NCBI RefSeq assembly: GCF_026212465.1
Contig: NC_080060.1
Span: forward strand, 1,330,135 to 1,394,134
From: Amaranthus tricolor
Taxonomy: Eukaryota; Streptophyta; Magnoliopsida; Caryophyllales; Amaranthaceae
Length of the DNA: 64,000 nt
Reading direction: 5' to 3'
Shown here: positions 51,525-63,623 of the stretch, piece after piece
How positions within the stretch are numbered: position 1 is the first letter of the stretch
Layout of the letters: each line of letters starts with the position of its first letter
The notes under the pieces: model-generated
Databases searched by the model: none
Told to the model about the DNA's origin: nothing
Seen by the model: only the letters and a program-made list of their open reading frames with translations
Program-made: the position numbers and the translations under genes

Positions 51525-51635
51525 TTAGGGTTAGAACTTTCCAGAGAGAATGAGAGAGATGGAGAGGGGAAAATGGCAAAGGAAGAGAAATGGGATTAGG
51601 GTTAGGAAAGGAACCGGGTTACTTATATAAAGAGC
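51525..51635 (-). promoter_or_regulatory. Probable minus-strand promoter inside the mariner element
   Basis: TTTATATAAG (51622-51631, minus strand) is followed by a C/T-rich leader with repeated AACCCTAA telo-box-like motifs (minus strand, near 51527 and 51596-51602). Such leaders are typical of plant transcription starts. It points toward the small antisense ORF. The TATA core is palindromic, so plus-strand use is not excluded. Confidence 0.45.
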
Positions 51636-52030
51636 AATCAACGGTCAGATCTGGGCAAACCAAATCCAACGGTTCACATTCATCCCACCATTAATATAAG
51701 TAGTTGGAAAGGTTTGTTTAAATGGGAGAAATAATTAATTGAGATAGTGTATTTAAATAGAGGAAATAATTAATTGGGATGGTGGGTTATGGGAGATTAG
51801 TTGAGTTTTTAATGAGAATAATAAATATGGAGGGAAAATTAATTTTAATTGGAAATAAATAAAGATTAAATAATTGTAGGTAAAAAAGTTAGAGAGGTAT
51901 AGAGTAGGATAAAAGTAGGGGTAGGTAGAATTTTAAATGATTGTTTTATTACCAAAAATGGAAATGTAGCAAGTATTATGAAATTTCCAAAAATGGAATA
52001 TGTAGCAAGTATTATGGAACGGAGGAAGTA

Positions 52031-54548
52031 TGTAGAATATAAAAGTATTTTATTTTCTTTATTACACATATTCTACAATGAGTTGCAAGTCTCACATACA
52101 ATCTGTTCTGAATAATTGTTCTTACCCAAAAAGGTCAGAACTTACACCTTTGTATAATGCCACACATAGCCACATAGGTACTCCTACCTAGTAACTATTC
52201 TATGTTGCACTACTACACTCAAAACAGTAATTTGATTGGATTTTCTTAACAAAACTGGCTCCATCCCCATTTTTTTCACTCTGAAAATTCTGAACTTACA
52301 AAAATGTACTGTTTCTTTGCCATCATTGGCTTGACATTTTACATAAAATTGCCAATTTGCCATCTTGCTAAGTGCAAAACTTTACTGTTCATGCACATTG
52401 CACTATCAAGTATCTAACACACACAATTCAATCTTTTTGTAGAGTACTAGTAATTGTTACTCTTCTTACATGTTGGGTAAACAGCATTTTTATGTTTATT
52501 GCATTCAAATAAATGAAACAATACAAGCCCATTACTCACTCTATTCCTATATCAACATGCACCGATCGCATTTTTGGTAAAATTAACTGGAAATTAAAAT
52601 TAAATCGGAGAATAAAATTGAAAAAGTAGTGGATGATAAAAATGAATGGTTAAGATGTGAAATAGACTTAATTTGTCTCACGGGTTTTATTACATTTTTT
52701 TAGACCGTTTTAGAATTTTGCTACATTTCCTTTTTCTGGCAATGACCAACAATCTTTCTTTAATTCTTATCTACACATTTAGCTTCTTTTTTTTTTTTTG
52801 CATATCTTGTGATCCTCACGTTAATGATTTCTCTCATTTTGCCATAAATTATATTTAAAGCAAAAGTTATGGGACAGAGAGCATAAAACCTCCCAATTAT
52901 TTCTAATCCAATCTTTTTTTCCTTAATAGAAAATTATTAATTCCCTATATAAAAATTCAAAATTCGCATCCAAGAACATGGGCTTCTATAAGAAACTTGC
53001 AAGTTCTTTAATTGGCTAAATGGCCCATTTTCGACAACTTCACTATGTCTCAATTCTATGCAATATTGTTCAATGTTGACAATTATAGGTACCCCACCAT
53101 ATGCTTTCATGTCTAACTCGTACAATTTTATTAAATATCATTGCTCCCTTCCATAATACTTTTATATACATGAGCATACAAATAAATGTTGAACATAAAT
53201 ATAATAGCTTTAAAAATAAAATTATTGGGTCATCCCAAAAAAGCCTTATCTAAAAAGCTAGCATTTTGGGATGTTGGATGAAGATGATGCCACAAGTATT
53301 CCAAAAAAAAATATTATGATTATTTCGTGAATTTGCTATTTTATTTTGGGTATTTTAATGAATACATGATACTTTATTTTAAAAATAAAACTTGTTATTG
53401 ATAAAAGATTAATTACGAAAAATCAATTTTTATCCATATGCAGAATTGATCTTTAGCACTATCAATTTCTTTAGCTAATTAACTAAATAAATAAATAATT
53501 TCAGCGATTTTTATTTTACAAGAAATCTCAACTTCAAATTGCTACACACCATGAGTCTATGACCATACCTTCTATATTCACACGATTATATAAAATATAA
53601 TTTTCACTCTCATAAAATGAGTAAATAATTGTAAAAAAATTTTGTGAAATTTGAAATACAATCTAAACCTTGTCCATCCATTATGGTCCTTTAAATCAAG
53701 AGGTGTACAAACAATGTTCTTTAAAAGTTTCATTATATAGTGACCATGTTTGTCTTAAAAGGACCATTTTCATTGATTAAATACATGTCTTATCTTTATC
53801 ATAGCTAGTTGTCATACTCTTTCTTGGCACTTTCTCAAAGTTTTATGTCCTTTTTTCTCACTTTTTTATGCTAACCCAACTTATAGGAGTAGTCTATGGG
53901 CTCACAATGTTGACTCAATTGAATGCTTGGATGGTCCATTTCTTAATGTAGAATAAAGTGATCATTAATCATGGATTTCTAATCTAGTTTGTGCTAAACT
54001 TAGTACAATCTTAATTGCATAAGTGGGAAAGTTGTTAGAAGAAAAGTTAGCCTAAAACTAAATTAGGAATGTTCATATGGGCATTTGAGAAAAATAGCAC
54101 ATGATCCACCCAAATATGTTAAATTTACCCATTGATGGGATGAGGAAATCATAAAAACATTATGAATTTGCTATCCATACCGACATATTATAAGAATAAA
54201 TATCATTATATGCAACGAATTCAGAATCAAATGAATTAACTTATAATTTAGCTTTTTTTGTCTTATTTCACTCATAATCCGAATGTTTCACCTTATTAAT
54301 TAGTTGAAATCATTTGAGAATTAACAATTTAAAAAAATCTAAAAAGGTGCAACGCATTTGAATTAGATACAATCCCAAGTGAAAATTTAAACAAAATAAA
54401 TAATTTTTTCATAGCCAATTACATTCGATCCGTTCGGTTGTTGATACTAAATTGTAGTAATGTAAATGATTATAGTGTTAAATATTTATGAAACATACCA
54501 TTTTATTCACTGTGGTAGACTTGAATTTGTATCACATTTAGCTCATTA
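52031..54548. other. Intergenic DNA, no gene seen
   Basis: AT-rich sequence right of the mariner element; reading frames are short and not protein-like. Confidence 0.5.
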
Positions 54549-54556
54549 GTTACCAG

Positions 54557-55000
54557 TAAGGGTGTTCAATGGGCCGGATAAGGGTCGGGCCGGGCTTAAG
54601 TAAATATTGGTCGGGCTGGAAAAGGGCCCTTTAAAAATAATATGGGTTTTAAAAAGGCCGGGCTTTCAAAGCCCCGTCTGGCCCAACCTGACCTATTTTT
54701 ATTACTAAAAATTATAGTAATCCCCATTTATCAATTTATAACAATTAAATTATCATTTATAATAAGTAGATTGAAAAATATTAATAATTTCATTGACATT
54801 GTCATTTATAATATTTAAATTATGCATTAATTATACTATTTACAAAGACTCGTTTTCGGCTCTTATTGAGCCCTTTTATAGTCCGGTTCATTTTAATTAT
54901 AGTATAGCCCGTTTTTGGCCCGGCCTATTTTTGACCAGCCCTTCTTAAAACGGACCGGATAAGGGCTCAAAATGGAGGCCCAACCCATTAAACACCCCTA
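54557..55000. mobile_element. Non-autonomous hAT element with 8-bp target duplication
   Basis: GTTACCAG occurs exactly at 54549-54556 and 55001-55008. The ends TAAGGGTGTTCAATGGG and (inverted) TAGGGGTGTTTAATGGG are about 17-bp inverted repeats. Subterminal regions are GC-rich with many GGCC/CCGGGC words in opposite orientations; the centre is AT-rich. 444 bp, non-coding. Confidence 0.88.
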
Positions 55001-55008
55001 GTTACCAG

Positions 55009-58000
55009 TTACACCTCTTGGGCCTAGACCTGGTCCAATATCCCAATATCATAACACTTCATTCTACGTAGTTTCTCTAGGGCCTCAGCTTGGTCCAATC
55101 GTCCAATTACCCCTCCTATATAAGGGTTATACGAAAGATTGAAAAAAAAATAAGCTAATTATCAAAATAAATCCCAAAATAAGGTTTAGAAAATTTTTAA
55201 TTCTCAAAATTAATGTCTTTGTGTCCGAGCCTGAAGTCAGCTATGTTCGCAGCGAACAAAGAAATCGGTCAAAAAAGTCAAAATTCTTTGTTAATAACAA
55301 TGAACAAAAGAAATATAATGTTATAGCGTTGTAAGAGGAAAAAAAAAAGTAAAACAAGTTTGTTTGTTGTTAGTAATGTTACTAATGTGATTAATTGTAT
55401 ATTTGTATGTTACTAATGTGGCCCCTCAAACCCCTAAATTGTTCCTCCACTTACCCAACAAAGTGCAAAGTGCAAACCCATAATATAAGAACAGCTAAAA
55501 GAGCTTCAAAATACCATAATGGTGATTTCCACTTACAGTTCATGAAACTTCCCTTAATGGGTCAAAGAGACGACTATTTAGCACCTTTTTGGGTCTTGCT
55601 CTTTTAATAACAGAAATGACACCCACCCAAACCTTGGTTTTGTCTGTTTATTTCATTTGTGTCTTAGGTGGCAAGCATATTTGGTCCACTTTTGCTAGTA
55701 ATATAACAACACCAACTAGAGCAGAATTATATGGTTGGTCGAACACTCATTTCTATATAAATACAGATAGAATTTATTTGGTTGTTAAATTCCAGTTTTA
55801 TATAGTATTAATTTATTTTAGGGGTAAGATTAGAAAATCTTAAAGACAGATGTTTGTTAGATGTAAAGAATCTCAATCCCCATAAAAATTTAGAGTCATA
55901 TATAAAATAAAAATTATCTAAATTATACAATAAAAATATATGGTTTAGCAGTGAAGACTTAAATTTTAAACAATATAAGAGGTTGGAAATTGAATCTTGA
56001 CCCCGTCAAGTTTTCTTTAGGATGGCAATATTGGACCTCTCTAACTTACGGCCATAGATCTGCCATTGGAGAAACTCTAACAAGCAAAGAAGGGAAAATC
56101 AATTATTTTTGTAGGTAGCCGGTGAGAATTGAAGTCTAGTCATTAAAAGTTAAAAGTAAAAGTCTTAAAATTTACATGTTATATGCTAAATTTTTAATCA
56201 AATGACTTCGGTTATGATCTAAGTAGGTATGAGCTTAAATTCCTCAAGCACTAATAATACTAAAGACTTAGTCCTAAAAATTTCAAATTAGCCACAAAAA
56301 TCATAAATCAGTCATGATAGTCACTCTATTTATTTCGATTATCTGCTATCTCAATATGTAAATTTAATTTAATTGATTTTTTAATGTTGATATTAAAAAA
56401 ACATGATTATTTATTTATTAATTTAAAATCTCTTATGTTGAGTATAGTCTCTTATTAACATGTGTATGAAATCACTTTTTAATGTTGAATTTGAACTTAA
56501 AACTAAAATTGCCCACAGAATCAATGTGGTTTAAGATGGTAATTACTTACACTAATTGGCAATATATTCATCCATCACAACTATAAGAACCCACTAATGT
56601 GAATCATAATGTCACCACTAAGTAGTTATTCATTTCCAATAATATCATCATTAATCCTATTATTGTCTTCTAACCTTTGTAATAGCTAGCAATAATCTTG
56701 TACTATGTGGAATAAAAACTTCATTTTGCTAGTAATTCAATAAGTGCATGATAGCAAGATAAAATATCTTGAGATCAATTGTATCAAAAATTTAATTTGT
56801 AAAATGAACAAACTAATTAAATATTTCTAAAATTTTAAAAATTTAAAATTGTGTTCAATTGTACTTGGAAGGAACAAAACAATTGAGGAAGTAATTTGGA
56901 AAGTTATTTGCAAAAAAAAAATAAATACATAAAAAATGAAGACGACAATAGTGCTTAGACGATTGGGAGAATATCTTCTATTAAGTAATTATACAATGTA
57001 TGTTATGACTTGAACCTTTATTTAAATTTTTAGTTTAATTACAAAAAATCATGGCTCATGAATTTAAATCTCATTTAACTTTGTCTTAATACTTTATGTT
57101 TCAAGAAAGAATATTTAATAACTATATAAGATATTTCGAATTTCATATCACACATTGTATAAGATTATTTTAAGGAACATGTTCGCATAAAATTGTAAAA
57201 AATAAAATAAAATCAATTTAACGCTGACAGGAAAAATAATTGTCTTATATTATCTACGTAAGACAAGTTTATCTGTATGACTTGACAATTGCCTCTTTTG
57301 ACATGTCATTATATCACAAATAGAGGTAATTTTTACTATATTGCTATTTGACATAATAATATATTTTTTAAGGGTTTTTTTTTACTTTTCTACATGAAGA
57401 GTATGTAAAGAGTTATTTTTCATGTCTGTATAAAATTAGAATACATCATTTAATTTTTAGTATTTTTTTTGGGAAAAATCTAAATATGAATATATGATCT
57501 ATGTTGTCTAATGTACAAATGCACGTTTTTTGGTTGGAGATATTTTTAGTTTACATTCTCGAATACGCCCTTTGCAATTTGCGTGCGCCTTCTTGCGTGT
57601 CGCATAATTGGCATGAAGTCATGGATGGATCAAGAGCACTTCCGAAGGCTGTGTCTTTTACCATTTTTGCCTGAGTTAAAAAACATTTTAATCAGTAAAC
57701 TTTGAAAAAATGGCTTTTAATTTTATTTTGAAAGTTTTTTCTTTATATCTAATGATATACTCTTCGTGATTTGTCCATATGTAAATTCGAAATATTACAT
57801 TTAAGAAAGAGAAATTTTAACATAATTTTCTTAGTTATATACGAGTTAAAAATATATTCATGGAGCATGAGATTTTATTGGACACTAAATCTTTATTGAG
57901 ACAGTTTTATGGTGAGACGACTTTAATTGTGTCAGCTCAAACTCTTTAAAAAAAATTATTTCTCTGTAAAATTCAAATTTTATTTTTTTTTATATTTTTT

Positions 58001-58469
58001 AGACTAATGGGTTGCTTGTATGGGCTCGTCTTTCATCTCTCCATGAGACGATCTCATACAAGAATTGTATGGGATTAAAATGCACTTTGAATACTGTCTA
58101 AATTATAGACAAAATTTTTAAAAATGGAGAGAACATAAAGTTTTTCATATGCTCTTTAAAATAGTCTTAAGTTTATTATCCAAATAAATAGCTAGATTTT
58201 GGAGGTCAAGTAGAAACTTTTTACAAAATTACTTCTTTTTAATGTACATATTAGACAATATTTTTGTTTTATATATTATAATCCAAAATTTCAACGAGGT
58301 TGATATACATACCCTTTACTTGCGATGGACGGTCCACCGCTAAAGTCATGAGACTCTAAAATATGTTATTGTAATAATTATCAGTTTAAATTTTTTATTG
58401 TGATTCTAAGACATACTATTGTAATAATTTTATTAGAAATACTTTATATGTGATGTGAGATAAAATTTC
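55009..58469. other. Intergenic DNA, no gene seen
   Basis: A single GTTCGCAGCGAAC palindrome at 55245-55257 recalls the foldback element at 3661. A palindromic MITE pair of termini is near 57895 and 58015-58068 (GAGACGATCTCATACAAG). A moderately GC-richer patch lies at 57560-57650. No coding region was recognised. Confidence 0.45.
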
Positions 58470-58700
58470 ACATCGATAATATAGTAGGTTGTAAACTTGC
58501 ATATATATTAGGTGAGCTAATCCTTTTACTTCCATTTGATTTGGGAAACAATAAACCTCACCAAGTGTATGTGCAAGTCAATGCTCTTGACTCGTAGATT
58601 TGTGGGCCCGAGCCTACGGATATCCCGTATCCCGCGAGTGGGCCACAATAAAATTATGTGACGAATTGTCACGACCTAATAAATTCGACGTTGTTAGAGT
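58470..58700 (+). mobile_element. Probable solo terminal repeat of the second TRIM-like family
   Basis: ACCTCACCAAGTGTATGTGC, CTTGACTCGTAGATTTGTGG and GGGCCCGAGCC match the repeats at 20290 and 20610. The right side reads GTTAGAGTTATATAATCTAACACC, itself a palindrome. There is no primer-site match next to it. Confidence 0.45.
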
Positions 58701-58746
58701 TATATAATCTAACACCTTAATATATCTTTAAAAAAATAAATGGAAA

Positions 58747-61700
58747 TTAAATGGTAGAATTACAAAGTTTAAAGCAAGGTTGAAGAGTAGCTGGATCTTC
58801 GTCCGGAGGAGGTGGTTCCACACCAAACACCATATCACAACTCATATCTTCAAAGTCTGCACAAATTAAAATAGGTTGTTTAACTAATTAATTTGTGACA
58901 GCGTAAAATGAAAAATTATATATTGAGCAAACTTATGCTCTTAATTTGCCTACATAATAATGATTAGTGAGCAGTAAATATATAAATTACTCCCTCCTAT
59001 TCATCACCAGTGTCTCGTTTACTTTATACACTTTATTCAATACACTTATTTAATCCTAAATATTTCTAATTATGCATAATAAAAAATTATGAAAAGTTGA
59101 TATGAATAAATCTTGCATTGAGACGAATTAAATAAAATTTCACTTGACTATGTTTTAACTTATAAATTAACAATAAAATACAAATTAAAAGCAAGAGATA
59201 AATAGTGTTCAAAAGACAAATGGAACACTTATGGTGAATAGGAGGAATTATAATTTAATGAAAAATCAAAAATTTGATTTGAGAGCATGAAAATTATAAT
59301 GCTTCCATGCACCCTTAATGGTAATATTATGGACCCACAATGTTTTTAGTGCAAAAATATTATATAGGTTTGAAATAACGTACTAGGGACCATAGTCACT
59401 GGCATTCCCAGATAATTCTTGATGAATTTTTGAGTTGGAAATTTGCAGAGATTAGTGCACATTCCCACACAATTTGAGCTTTCTAAAAACCTGCTTAAGA
59501 ATTCATCATCACACATCAGTTGATTTAAAATTATGGATTCAGCACATTTTCTGTTCACACTGATACTAAATATTGCATGGGACATGAAATTTGACGAACA
59601 CGTGACCTTTTGTCATATTAGTTACAATGATATCATGTTAAGAAATCAACTTAATCGAAAACTTATTGTTAACTCCAAAATATATTTTATACTCTTTGAT
59701 TCTCTACTTGTCAAGGAATTAAATCAACCAAACGTTTAAGCTGATCTTCAAAGACCTTGAATTTTAACACCCTTCATTTTGAAAAGAATATTTAGCGTCG
59801 GGTATTATGAGGACTTTTGTTGCAATCACATTTTTCGCCTAAAAAGCTCTCTTATGAAAAGACTGGATAAAATATAAAAGTATATTATAAATTTATAATA
59901 TAAAGTACGACCATTAACTTAAGTTTTTGATTCAATTGTTTCCTTCTTACTTGACTCAATAGTTTCACCAATTGATATTGCATTTATAATAATTAGTGTA
60001 GTATATATAGATGTATGATCTTATGCACCTGCATTTCTGTATGTGCACCACATTCTTCTCCTGCCTTCCATTGAATTCTGATTCCTTTAACTTCATCATA
60101 CACACATAATAAACTTGTTAATAAGCTATTAAGTAAGTCCTAAATATGTCTAAATGTTTATTGATCACGTAACATGCAAAGAAATTTTTATATGACCGAA
60201 GAACGATATTATATTCACTAGCCAAGTTATTAACAAGTACTGAAAAATTGAATCTTATCTCAATTACAGAGCAAAAATCACTTTTTTAAAAAAATTTTAA
60301 ATTTAATCTCACATAACTCTTTGCGACCGTTTCCTCAGCACCCTATAATCTTAATAGTTATTACCAATGTCAATATAAATTGGAATATTTACCTGAGAAG
60401 GGCCTACTAACCAAGCAAAAAACAAACCAGTGAATAGGGCTAGAAATTCTCTTGTAAACTTAGATTGAGGTACCAATGTCTTTAACTGTCCATGAAAATG
60501 CACAACAAAATTAAATAGTCAATTGAAATAGAGAAATTCTCTTTTAAACTTAGATTGAGGGACCAATTTTCTATTGGATAATTTGTACATCAATATACAT
60601 TTTGCTAGAATGGTTAATTAAAAACAACCTTTTTATTTCTTTTATCATTAAGAATAAGGTGTGTACATCGTATCATCTTTTCATACTCCATCTTAAATTA
60701 AAGATATTTAATGGTATTGGAGTATTAGAATGTTAAATGTTCATTGATATATATTTTCTTTGGTTTTAATGAGTAGAGGTTGATAGAATATAAAATATAT
60801 CATGGGCGTTAAATTGTTTTTTGACATGATATCAGAGCCATAGTAAATAGATGTCACGAGTTTCAATCTCATTCACCCCTTATTTTTAAGTGGAATATTT
60901 GATACTATGTTTGAAAAGAGCATGAGTTGCATTCACACTTCTAACCTAAAGGGCACTCGTATGAGCGGACATTAAAATATAAAATATTTTAGAGCTCCAA
61001 CCATCAGTTTAAATTTTTTGTTGAATTGATTCTTTCAAGTTATAGTAGGATAGAATAGGCAAAGATGACTTACCAAAAGAAAAAATTGTGCAGGAATGGA
61101 TCTTTCAAGAGCTTGTATGCAGAGTTGACATTGTTGCACTGTATTAAACTTCAAGCTCACTACTTTGCAGGTCTTCAACAAACCATCATAACCTTCCTTC
61201 TCTATTTTAACACCTGTATCAAATTCATTTTTGATCAATATTATTAATTTGGCAAACCGAGCCTGCTTAGGTTATGGTTCGGATCACAAAAATCAAAAAC
61301 CCTTTAAATATTTAATTGTATAATATATAACACAAGTGATTGACAAACAAGTCGATTTAGCATACATATGAAGATGAATATTCTAGTAGAGTATATAGCA
61401 TATTCTGCAGCCTCAATCATAGCTTAAGCTTTTAGTTGAATTAGTTTCTTAACATGGTATCAGAAGTCAGCGTGACAAGAACTCACGGACTCGAATTTCA
61501 ATCACCTATCATTCAAAGTAGAATATTCAGCACCAACAATTTTAACTCAAAGGACTCTCGCGAGTGGGGGCTTGTTAGAATATATAACATAGGCTAGAGG
61601 CTCAACAATTAGCTTAAGCTTTTCGTTAGAAGTGAAATTCCTTAATATGTTTAATTTGGTTTGTTGTATACTAACATCTTAAAATTAAAAATAAAACAAT

Positions 61701-61963
61701 ATAATTATATACATGAAAAATTAATATATTTAGTTATGTAATTAAAAACCTGCGACAGCTTGTAGATTGTGAGAAAGATGATTTATTGCGATACGATCGA
61801 ACCATCCATCGTAGTAGGTAGTTGTGTTTGGTGATATATTTGCTACATTAACAACTTTATGAGACATAAATGGAGAAAATGACCAGAATTTGTGCATTTG
61901 TTTGTAGTGAGACTGAGGGAAGTTTAAACATGAAATCTTCATGTTTAGTATGTTAGCTTTCAT
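58747..61963 (-). CDS. D27: Beta-carotene isomerase DWARF27, strigolactone biosynthesis
   Basis: Plastid iron-containing enzyme that converts all-trans- to 9-cis-beta-carotene, the first step toward strigolactones. I assembled six minus-strand exons: 61750-61963, 61074-61213, 60393-60485, 60029-60090, 59384-59490 and 58747-58856. All introns begin GT and end AG, and the phases fit, giving 726 nt and 241 aa. The ATG at 61963 is used; the codon before it is TTG. The short N-terminus is basic and Ser/His-rich, as in a transit peptide. Matches to the family: [15 protein letters not shown] (50-64), [17 protein letters not shown] (about 140-149), [20 protein letters not shown] (167-186) with the Cys cluster 169/177/181/185, [15 protein letters not shown], and [11 protein letters not shown] (207-217). 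It resembles true D27 more than the D27-LIKE paralogues. No break is seen; four of five introns hold transposons. Confidence 0.93.
58990..59248. mobile_element. Stowaway MITE in D27 intron 5
   Basis: The left end CTCCCTCCTATTCATCACC and inverted right end ATTCCTCCTATTCACCATAA are flanked by TA at 58988-58989 and 59249-59250. The interior TTGCATTGAGACGAATTAAA is shared with the copies at 12163 and 44615. 259 bp. Confidence 0.8.
59590..59775 (-). mobile_element. TRIM remnant in D27 intron 4
   Basis: On the minus strand a terminal repeat ending TTGATTTCTTAACA (59649-59636) precedes a primer-site-like TGATATCA, then ATGACAAAAGGTCACGTG. A second terminal-repeat-like block lies at about 59707-59775. 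Diverged member of the 43638 family. Confidence 0.5.
60781..61039 (+). mobile_element. TRIM element in D27 intron 2
   Basis: A shortened left terminal repeat (60781-60826, starting TGATAGAATATAAAATA) is followed directly by the primer site TGATATCAGAGCC (60827-60839). The interior has ATGTCACGAGTTTCAATCTC. The right terminal repeat is about 60970-61039. The element ends about 35 bp from exon 2, within the intron. Confidence 0.6.
61384..61647 (+). mobile_element. TRIM element in D27 intron 1
   Basis: The left terminal repeat is 61384-61454 (71 bp, ends CTTAACA). The primer site TGGTATCAGAAGTC is at 61455-61468. The interior contains CTCACGGACTCGAATTTC, and the purine run GCGAGTGGGGG lies at 61560-61570. 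The right repeat is 61573-61647, starting TGTTAGAATATATAACATA. No coding capacity. Confidence 0.72.
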
Positions 61964-63326
61964 CAATGTTCGGTTTTGGGTATATCGAAGGATATATAGA
62001 GCTAGAAATAACTTTTTAGACTGTAGTATACTTTATACATGTAACTATAGGACTAACATAGTATTCCCTCTAATAATTGGGACAAGATTATGAAATCAAT
62101 CAGTCTCTTGAAAAATCCGTCTCTCAAGGTCTATTCATTAAAGCTTAATACTCATTCTTACTTTATATTTTTCTTATGACCTACTCAATTAAAGATAGTC
62201 TCTCAAAGAGACCATCTCACCCATTAAAGAGGATGCGATCAAAGAGAAATGAAAATGTATGGATAATATTTTTAAAAAATGGTTGGAATATTAGTCAGCT
62301 ACTCAAAATAAAAATATTGTAATAATAAATGAATAGACTAAAATTAAAAATATAATAATTTCATATTGAAAAGAGAGAATAACATACATTTAAAAAGGTT
62401 TATAATTTGAATACCGCTACTTAAAATAAAAAGTGTAGAAATTTCATATAACCTCCAAACTCTAACCTATGTGATATAAAAAGCTTAAATGTAAGCAACA
62501 TTATCTTAGTAAAATGAGATAAATTCCAATATTATTAAGTTGCAATGTAGCATAACATTATGCAATTTCACAAAGATACACGTAATTTTTAGTAATTTTC
62601 TTCCATACGTCTTTTGTTTTATTTTCTAAATGTTAAAAATGGGCATCAATATGCTACTTATGAGTTATATCTGTGTCAATTCTGGTATCAAACTTCTAAA
62701 GATTATAAAAGTTGACACTAACTATATGCCTATATATAACTCTTGTTGTTGCTATTTGGTTTTTAAACATTACTTATCAATCATTTTTAATATGTTTTAA
62801 ATTTTTAATTTATAAATTCAAACATAGTAGTAGAATAGAATTTTATTTGATTCGTCTTAGTATAAATTTTATTAATATCAACTTTTTTATATTTTTACAA
62901 TTAACGATATTTAAGATTAAAATAGTACATTGACAATTGTACTAAAACCAAATGGAACAATAATAATAAATAAAAAAGAATATTAAATTGACACGAATAT
63001 TTTCACTCACCAACCATTTTGACAAGTCTAAGCATTAACCATATGAACCTTAACTTCAGCTGAAAATTATATATTGCCTTGTAAATTAAAAACAAACTGA
63101 AACTTAAAAAAAGTCATATTACCACATGTGCATAGCATAGCATATTACAGGGACAAATCCAGTTAAAACTGCACAGAGAAGCTGAAACAAACTAAATTGA
63201 CACCTAAATAACTACTAAATTCTTACTTAAATCCAGATGAAAATACTACTCCTTTTACAGAATGATTAAAGAACATCCCAATTCCCATGTACTTAGTTCT
63301 ACTTACTAATTGATGGGAGAGAATGC
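61964..63326. other. Intergenic DNA: D27 promoter side and H2A.Z 3' flank
   Basis: A TATATA run at 61992-61997 is only about 30 bp from the D27 ATG, so the start region is uncertain. A palindromic MITE lies at 62095-62222. The last 300 bp are the 3' flank of H2A.Z. Confidence 0.45.
62095..62222. mobile_element. Palindromic MITE of the GAGACCGTCTC family
   Basis: The left end AGTCTCTTGAAAAATCCGTC pairs with the right end AGTCTCTCAAAGAGACCATC. The interior TTCATTAAAGCTTAATACTC is similar to the copies at 38440 and 45240. About 128 bp. Confidence 0.5.
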
Positions 63327-63623
63327 TTAATCTTTGGCTGATTTGTTGATGAGTGACTTGTGGATATGAGGAATGACACCACCACCAGCAATGGTTCCCT
63401 TAATGAGTGTATCGAGTTCCTCATCTCCTCGAATAGCGAGCTGCAGATGCCTGGGTGTGATTCTCTTCACTTTCAGATCTTTGCTTGCATTGCCTGCTAA
63501 TTCAAGAACTTCTGCTGTTAAGTATTCCAGTATTGCAGCTGAGTAGACTGCTGCATTTGCACCCACTCGTCCGTTCGCTGAGACTCGAGATTTTAGATGC
63601 CTGTGGATTCTTCCTACTGGGAA
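63327..63623 (-). CDS. Histone H2A.Z, last coding exon (gene runs off the right edge)
   Basis: Encodes the C-terminal 98 residues of an H2A variant that replaces H2A in nucleosomes near transcription starts. It starts [20 protein letters not shown], continues through the histone fold, and carries the H2A.Z-specific [20 protein letters not shown] and HIHKSLINK tail before the TAA at 63327. I place the splice acceptor at CTTCAG/TTCCC (63624/63623): the frame upstream reads VRYLQ instead of the RAGLQ expected before FPVGR, so at least the bases beyond LQ are intronic. An acceptor at GTGAG/GTACC is less likely. The N-terminal exon or exons must lie beyond 64000. The remaining 98 residues are intact. 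Confidence 0.9.
   Translation of the reverse strand, partial: FPVGRIHRHLKSRVSANGRVGANAAVYSAAILEYLTAEVLELAGNASKDLKVKRITPRHLQLAIRGDEELDTLIKGTIAGGGVIPHIHKSLINKSAKD

Larger units (their letters stand above)
47380..52028 (+). mobile_element. Complete mariner-like element (plant DD39D type), about 4.65 kb
   Basis: The ends CTTCCTCCGTTC (47380-47391) and GAACGGAGGAAG (52017-52028) are perfect 12-bp inverted repeats, extended by a shared GCTACAT a few bases in. They are flanked by TA duplications at 47378-47379 and 52029-52030. Inside are an intact transposase gene, a candidate minus-strand small gene, and a tandem-repeat region. The right end carries two copies of TGTAGCAAGTATTATG. The layout matches autonomous plant mariner-like elements such as beet Vulmar1 or soybean Soymar1, though this one has a longer 3' region. 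Confidence 0.9.

Noticed and set aside
55395..55843. Overlapping 70- and 84-codon frames
   Set aside because: No recognisable domain, no splice context, composition like surrounding non-coding DNA.
59346..59585. Single 79-codon gene
   Set aside because: Only its centre (59384-59490) is real, as D27 exon 5; the rest is intron sequence.
61035..61238. Single 67-codon gene
   Set aside because: This is D27 exon 2 (61074-61213) with intron read-through at both ends.
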